Source: Bullera alba
Taxonomy: Eukaryota; Basidiomycota; Tremellomycetes; Tremellales; Bulleraceae
Direction of reading: 5' to 3'
DNA length: 64,000 nt
NCBI GenBank assembly: GCA_001600095.1
Contig: BCIX01000002.1
Coordinates: 2,294,001 to 2,358,000 of the forward strand
Shown in pieces: positions 58,790-64,000 of the stretch (position 1 is the stretch's first letter; each line of letters begins with the position of its first letter). The notes beneath the pieces were generated by a model, which saw only the letters and a program-made list of their open reading frames with translations, searched no databases and was not told the DNA's origin. A program made the translations under genes and the position numbers.

Positions 58790-61455
58790 ATGGTTCAACT
58801 CACCACCTCCCTCGCTACCGTTCTCATCTCGGCCGCCGCGTTGTCCGCTTCCAGCGTTAGTGCTCTGCCCGCTGGAAACCAACGCGTCGACGTCCAAGCG
58901 GAAGTCCTCAGGCTGCCTGTGAGTATGACCCGAGAAGGCTCAGCGCTGACGCCAGAACAATGCACAGAGGCCTTTCGTGGCTCAAGTCCCAAACCAAGGC
59001 ATTGGAAAGAGACTTGGTCGTCTTAGCCGAAGAGGGTGGAGAAACCCACAAACCGGCGCTCCTTCCACCCCCCCGCAGAAGGAGCAACCAAAAGATCAGC
59101 CCAAGCAGGAGCCAATGCGAAACGATCAGGGCTACCAAGGTGATCAAGGTTACCCCGGCGCTCACAAAAAGGAACAGGATGTGAGTACCTCCTTGTGGGA
59201 CAGTCCGCTGACGGCAGCTCGTCAACGTCGATCTGAGCGGAGCCCGAGATCACGAGGGCAAGCTCATCAACGTCGAGACCCGTGACCTCCTTGGGAAACA
59301 CCAGGATGTGAGTCTAGACCGTTTAGCCAGGCTGACGATCAGTTGATCAACATCGACCTGACTGGATCCCGACAACACCACGGCAAGCTGCTCAACATCG
59401 AGACTCGTGAGCCCCGTCACAACGATGATCGACACGACCGTCACCACCACCATCACCATGACCACGATGACGACGTGACCATTGTTGAGAAGCGACGACA
59501 CCGAGACCACGATGACGACTGGTACGACCGACACGGTCGACACCACCACCATGGCGACCACCACGACGGCGACCACATTCACCAGCACATCCACGGTGAC
59601 AACGTGGTCGTTGAGAAACGACGAAAGAACGATGTGACGGTGGTATCAAATGGACGACACGATGGTACCACTGTCGTCTCTAACGGTAGACACAAGGGTA
59701 CGACCGTTGTCACCAACGGTCGACATGGAGGTGCTACTGTGGTTTCCAACGGCAGACATCGAGGAGACACCACGGTCGTGACCAACGGCAGACACCGAGA
59801 CACCACTGTTGTCACCAATGGCCGACACAGAGATGGAGTGAGTTGAGTATTGAGACCTATATATCTGAGCTGACCATTCAGGTTACTGTGGTTGGCAAAC
59901 GAGACCTCGAGGCCAGGCGACACAACCGACATGACTCCGACGTCGTCATCGTTGACGGCGACCGACACGGTCGACACGGCCGACACAGGCACCACAAGGG
60001 AGTCACAGTCATCGGTCGATCTCACGACGACAGCGAAGTCGGTGTTGACGGTGAAGGCGCCATGGTCGAGGGAGAGAGTGAGCCCCATCTTGCCAAGCGA
60101 AGGAAATCCAGGGTCATCGTCGTCGACGGCAGCCACCGATGGAGGGACACCGATGTCTACTACCACTCTTACAGGCACGGTCGACCGGTCTACTTCGGCA
60201 ACGGCGATCGATTCAGTCGGGTCCGAATGATCGACAATTATGGCGACATCTACAAGCGTGACGCCCACGAGTACGAGGAGGAGCAGGATGATGGTCTGCG
60301 AAAGCGATCCCACGACGATCGACATGACCGACACGACAGACACGGTCGACACGGTCGACATGGTCACTCTAAGCGAGCCGATATCGACATGGGTGGTGCT
60401 CCAGGCTACATTGACGTGACTAGCCCGGTATCCAACTCTACCACCGCTCAGCGAATTGCCTCGTTGGTGCTATCCACCTCGAATGGCACCGACACCAACT
60501 CGACTTTCGTCCTCAATGCCTCGAACAACATCAGGACTCAGGTCTTCCTAGTCCCCGTCGACGAGACTGACAAGAGTGAGGGACCAATCGCCGTCAACCT
60601 CCGACTGCCAATCTTCGTCGCCGCTTCGGCCAAGGTCGAGCAGTACTGCGCCACCTTTGACCCCTCGCCTTCTGCCCCTTCCCCACTCACCGTCACTCCC
60701 TGTGTGAATGGTACGATCGACAGTCACCAGAGCCAGCAGTTCCTCTACGACCCAACCACAAGTGTCATTCACCCCGACTGGCAGCCAAGCCCCAAAGCCC
60801 AGTCTGTGCTCGACACCGTCGACGACTCGGTCGACGATGACGAAGACGCCTCGGCCATGACCGCATCTACCGATGCCGCCGATGCCGAGGAGGACGAGGA
60901 TGAGGCCATCACCCCTGCTTCCGCCGTCTCCTCCGGCACCTCGGTCGAGGCTGAGGACGCCGCTCCACCAGCTCTCCCCACCGGCGGTGTCAAAACCCCC
61001 ACTACCTCTGACTCTTTCGACTCGAGCGCCTCAAACGTCACTCTGGTCTTCACTCCCGTCAACTCTTCTCTCATGTCTAGCGCCAGTGCCACCGATGATA
61101 CCGAGGACCTCGACACTGGTGACTCCGACAACACCGCAGCAACCCCAAGCTCAGCTCAGCTTGCTGCCAGGTCGAAGGATGATCAAGATGAGGTCGAGGA
61201 TGGCGACGAGGACACCGAATCCCCCGAGCCTCGAGCTTTCAAGGAGCGAGCCGAGGTGAGTCAGTGATTGGCGACTTCTGCTGACCCATCAGCCATCCCA
61301 GTGGACCGCGCCTTACGAGTGAGTCTGACCAATACACTCGTGTCAAAGCGTGCCCTGACATCTAGCAGCCGACGCTGATTCGCGTGCGCAGATGGAGATG
61401 GACAAAGACCAGTGACTCAACCCTCGCTCCTGGCCCTTACCCGACCATCAACTAG
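58790..61455 (+). CDS. Secreted histidine-rich repeat protein with many dibasic sites, unrecognised
   Basis: Seven exons: 58790-58918, 58956-59180, 59218-59307, 59343-59837, 59882-61255, 61293-61318, 61392-61455, giving 800 aa. Residues 1-25 are a signal peptide (LATVLISAAALSASSVSA). Exon 2 is Gln/Pro-rich. Exons 3 and 4 begin with duplicated units (LVNVDLSGARDHEGKLINVE, LINIDLTGSRQHHGKLLNIE). A His/Asp cluster follows near residue 180, then six NGRH repeats (residues 246-313), then more HGRH clusters. Dibasic Lys-Arg sites (GKR, EKRR, YKRD, RKRS, SKRAD) recur and could be cut by Kex2. The C-terminal half has predicted N-glycosylation sites, a likely disulfide pair (YCATFDP... TPCVNG), and an acidic Ser/Thr tail ending APGPYPTIN. 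No GPI signal is evident. Function is unknown; metal binding or peptide release are hypotheses. Confidence 0.85.
59218..59420 (+). repeat. Duplicated exon unit (exon 3 and start of exon 4)
   Basis: Exon 3 encodes L-V-N-V-D-L-S-G-A-R then KLINVETRD. Exon 4 opens with L-I-N-I-D-L-T-G-S-R then KLLNIETRE. Both begin in phase 0 after a short intron, so one unit arose by exon duplication. Confidence 0.8.
59634..59837 (+). repeat. Six tandem repeats encoding TTVV-x-NGRH-x-G
   Basis: Exactly 68 codons hold six units of 11-12 residues, each with (T/V/A)TVV(S/T)NGRH followed by Asp, Lys, Gly or Arg and usually Gly. The copies differ at the DNA level mainly in third positions. Confidence 0.9.
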
Positions 61456-61600
61456 TTTTCTGAAGATTGATATGTAGCATGCATTACATCTCTCAGATCG
61501 TAGACCTGTACAAGCAGTACTCGTACTCATACACAGCGCGGACATACACAACATGGCTCAATCTTAGGCTACACGATACAACTTGTTGATACTCTTCTCA

Positions 61601-63394
61601 TCATGGCTTCCAGTACCAGACCGGCCCGTTTGGCGAGTGCTCCTCTTTCATTGCATCTGTCCAGATCTACTCGTCAGCAGCGTTCGATGGGAGTGAGACT
61701 CACTCCAAAGAACCCTCTTTTCGACCCCCGACCCCCGGTTTGAGCACACTCGAGGCGCCACCTGTCTTCCCCGCCATATCGGATGACCAATGTCCACCTG
61801 ACTTGTGGTGGTGAATCGCACGTCAATCTCACCACACCTCTGACCGAGCTCGGCGGAGAGTCTGCTGGCATGAGATGGGCTTGCGAACTTTGCGTCGAAT
61901 GTCCACAGAAGCGGATCGGCGGCAGCAGATCGGAAGACGGCAGTGGACTCTCGATGGGGGGAAGGCTGTCGAGTATGGCGACGAGTTTGGTATCGTCAGG
62001 TCGAACCATTTTTAGATCGAGCTTCATCAGATCTCCAATAGCTTCGTGATATGTCGTCAGGTCTAGCGAGTGGACCAGCCGATTCACAAGCACGGACCGA
62101 GGCTCATTCAACGCGAGCCAATCGGCATAACTGGAATCAGCAGAGGTCGCGGAGCATGGACTTACTCTAAAAATGCGTAAGATCCGCACCACGAGCCTTC
62201 AACACCGGCCCAGTCCCACACTTCTCCTGCGGGCCCTTTCAAGTCGTGGAAGCCCCAACTGCGGGTCGGCTCCACGCCGTACGACAGCGGTGATAAAGCC
62301 TGGGTCCAACCCGCTTCTCCGTCTCTCAATACATCTCTCGCATTCGACACTGACATCAGCTTGGTCCAGGGGAGCCCACTCACTCATTACCGAAGATATC
62401 GCATCCATCAAGCTCCAGTCGACCGAGCCATCCGATTTGAAAGGGCCATAGTCGTTGCTCTCAGAATAGTTGCTAGCAGTATACACCACTTCTCGCATCC
62501 ACCCCCTATGTTGCCGATCCTCGATTTCATCCTTGTTGTATTCCGGGCAGAGGATGGCGTGTAAGCGTGACAAGTTCGGATTGATGACTTCGCGTATCGG
62601 TCGCCTATTCGGATTCCCAATCTGTCCTCTGAGCGGTCTCAACAACGGTTTGATTTCCTTCGCAGAGAGGTGATGACAGATGAATCGGAATGCTGGAGAG
62701 GTGAGAATGGTGCGAAGAAGTTCGCTATTGCGACACTCTTCTGCCGAGGGGAAGGATATCTGATCTTCGGATACAGCCGGCAGATCGAGCCATAGGTCCA
62801 GTGTCGTATCGATGATAGTGTCCAGGTGTTCAGGCTGACAGTCAGCGTCGAAGACACACTACCACATACCAGTTCTTCGTAGCGATCAGGCCCCCAGTCC
62901 CTGAGTATACGCGCGACAAACTCCCTATCTTGAACCCTCTTCTTCCAGTCGAGATCTTCCCTTGGCTCGACGAAAGCGCCTGCGCTTCTTGGATCATCGT
63001 ATTTCTGCAGGTGGATATCTCGCCACAGAGCTCTGTCGGGGTTCTTCACGTCAGCCAGATTCAATGCAGACCACTTACCCCATAGATGAAAGAGTGTAGT
63101 TCCCTGCATGTCCTCGCTGCGTGTGCTAGGTCGATCGCGTCTTCCGTGCCAGAATCGCACAGGACTTTATGTATAATCTCTCCTTTAGCGGCATCCAGTA
63201 ATCGGACTCACTTCTGACGGCGACGCCAATAGCGGACTTCTGCTGTGTAGTGACAGAGGACTGAGCAGGATACTTGAAGGCGCGGAGCTTGCTTGAGACA
63301 TCGAAGGCGTGGTCTGTTCGCTACTTGTTGAATCGGGCGAGTCCGGGGGTGGCGTGAGCGAGTCCTCGCGCTCGATAAGCACAGTCGCGGACAT
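61601..63394 (-). CDS. F-box-like domain protein
   Basis: Starts MSATVLIEREDSLTPPPDSP at 63394 with a Ser/Pro-rich lead. Exon 1 ends at 63212. A 34-nt intron then joins to IIHKVLCDSGTEDAIDLAHA, ARTCRELHSFIYG and ALWRDIHLQKYDDP, the spacing of the basidiomycete F-box-like motif in which a conserved Trp follows the helices. Further exons carry LDWKKRVQDREFVARILRDW, SAEECRNSELLRTIL, RLHAILCPEYNKDE and SLMDAISSVMSEWAP. The protein ends with IWTDAMKEEHSPNGPVWYWK at 61601. Such proteins are usually substrate receptors of SCF ubiquitin ligases, but the target is unknown. No LRR or WD repeats are seen. About six exons. Confidence 0.75.
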
Positions 63395-63736
63395 GCTGTG
63401 CAGTCTTTGACGATCCTATCCGCTCGAGATAGTCCAGTGCTGACCTTCAGAGGACTCGAAGGGAGCGACTGTACGAGGAGATGGTCGCATGACTCAATTG
63501 CAAGCACGAAGAGCGACGACAGCAGCTTGTATCGAGCGAGAGTGCTCGGGCACGGACATAGCCGAAGTCTCCGATCCCAACTTCCCCGAGGTGGAGGTCA
63601 GATGTTTGAGCGGCGATAGAGAGCACAAGCCAGAAGATCTTTCGTGAGATGGCGAGGAGTAGATGAAGATGAAGCGCTACATAGGGCAAAGGTTAGAGAG
63701 ACAACTGTACTGGTAACTAGCATAAAGCTTTCTATT
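63395..63736. other. Intergenic, F-box promoter / MFS 3' end
   Basis: About 340 nt between two minus-strand genes. No supported feature. Confidence 0.4.
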
Positions 63737-64000
63737 CTATAAAACGTATCTGAAGTAGGGGTTTTCTGCCGTGACGAGTCAGCGTAATCCTGGTAAAGTG
63801 GACGGAAGGACTTGAGGCCTGAGGACTCACGGAACTCTGTGGCATCGGTCTGAGGGAGATCAGCTCCATGATCCATCCCGATCGTCGCTTTGTCAATGCA
63901 AGCACTCACCATTCCGACCTCTTCGGCTCGCTTTCTTCGCTCATCCTCTGGAATCTCGGTGCCATCGGCTTTGGCCTGCTTATTCCATCGACGGTTCCAG
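63737..64000 (-). CDS. MFS transporter, C-terminal tail only (cut by window edge)
   Basis: Three exons, 64000-63910, 63849-63831 and 63765-63737, give the tail WNRRWNKQAKADGTEIPEDE, RRKRAEEVGMTDATEFQNPY, FRYVL. The stop is at 63737. The cytoplasmic tail with a charged linker, an acidic TD-x-x-E-F and a terminal N-P-x-FRY-x-L is typical of fungal anion:cation symporters of the allantoate/nicotinate permease (Dal5/Tna1) type. Membrane segments lie outside the window, so substrate cannot be told. Confidence 0.65.

Noticed and set aside
59430..59580. CAC/GAC-rich tract as a CRISPR or microsatellite
   Set aside because: It lies in an open coding exon and encodes irregular His/Asp/Arg clusters, without regular spacers.

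Overview
The window is nuclear DNA of a fungus, most likely a basidiomycete yeast-like fungus of the Tremellomycetes (Cryptococcus/Kwoniella relatives). The evidence is very dense, short spliceosomal introns (mostly about 45-60 nt, a few near 34 nt) with GTGAGT-like donors and CTGAC-like branch points, compact gene spacing, about 50% GC, and a gene set found in that group. No rRNA, tRNA, transposon, CRISPR array or telomeric repeat was recognised. The species is an inference; the intron style and protein families are seen directly.

Layout, left to right. 1-5.1 kb: 3'-truncated PRP18 (-), MMS2/UEV (+), and a long disordered protein with a BTB-like C-terminus (+). 5.6-13.7 kb: YSC84-like SYLF-SH3 protein (+), a tandem pair of CYSTM small membrane proteins (-), a G-protein gamma subunit (+), an SDR reductase (-), and a weak small-gene candidate (-). 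14-26 kb: UAP1 (+), a leucine-rich-repeat-like protein (+), UBX2/FAF2 (-), PRO3 (-), MET8 (+), and an NMN adenylyltransferase with a 350-residue extension (-). 26.6-41.2 kb: one complete cytoplasmic dynein heavy chain gene (-). 41.5-49.3 kb: SLY1 (-) and the RNA polymerase III largest subunit (+), divergently arranged. 49.4-56.4 kb: a small unknown gene (-), KAP123 importin (+) and cytochrome c1 (+). 56.4-64 kb is the least ordinary part: a noncoding stretch with twin hairpins, an unrecognised gene with a likely membrane segment (-), an 800-residue secreted histidine-rich repeat protein (+), an F-box-like protein (-) and the 3' end of an MFS transporter (-).

Most genes are housekeeping and unrelated in function (splicing, DNA-damage tolerance, chitin and glycan precursor supply, sulfur/siroheme, proline, NAD, ER-Golgi fusion, transcription, nuclear import, respiration, motor transport). 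The strongest candidate for something undescribed is the secreted protein at 58790-61455. It has a signal peptide, a duplicated short exon, histidine clusters, six tandem NGRH repeats and many dibasic Kex2-like sites. It is transcribed divergently from the unrecognised putative membrane protein.

Exon coordinates were derived by hand from splice signals and reading-frame continuity. For complete models where exon lengths were summed, the total is divisible by three. SLY1, RPO31, DYN1, KAP123 and the interior of CYT1 were checked only locally.
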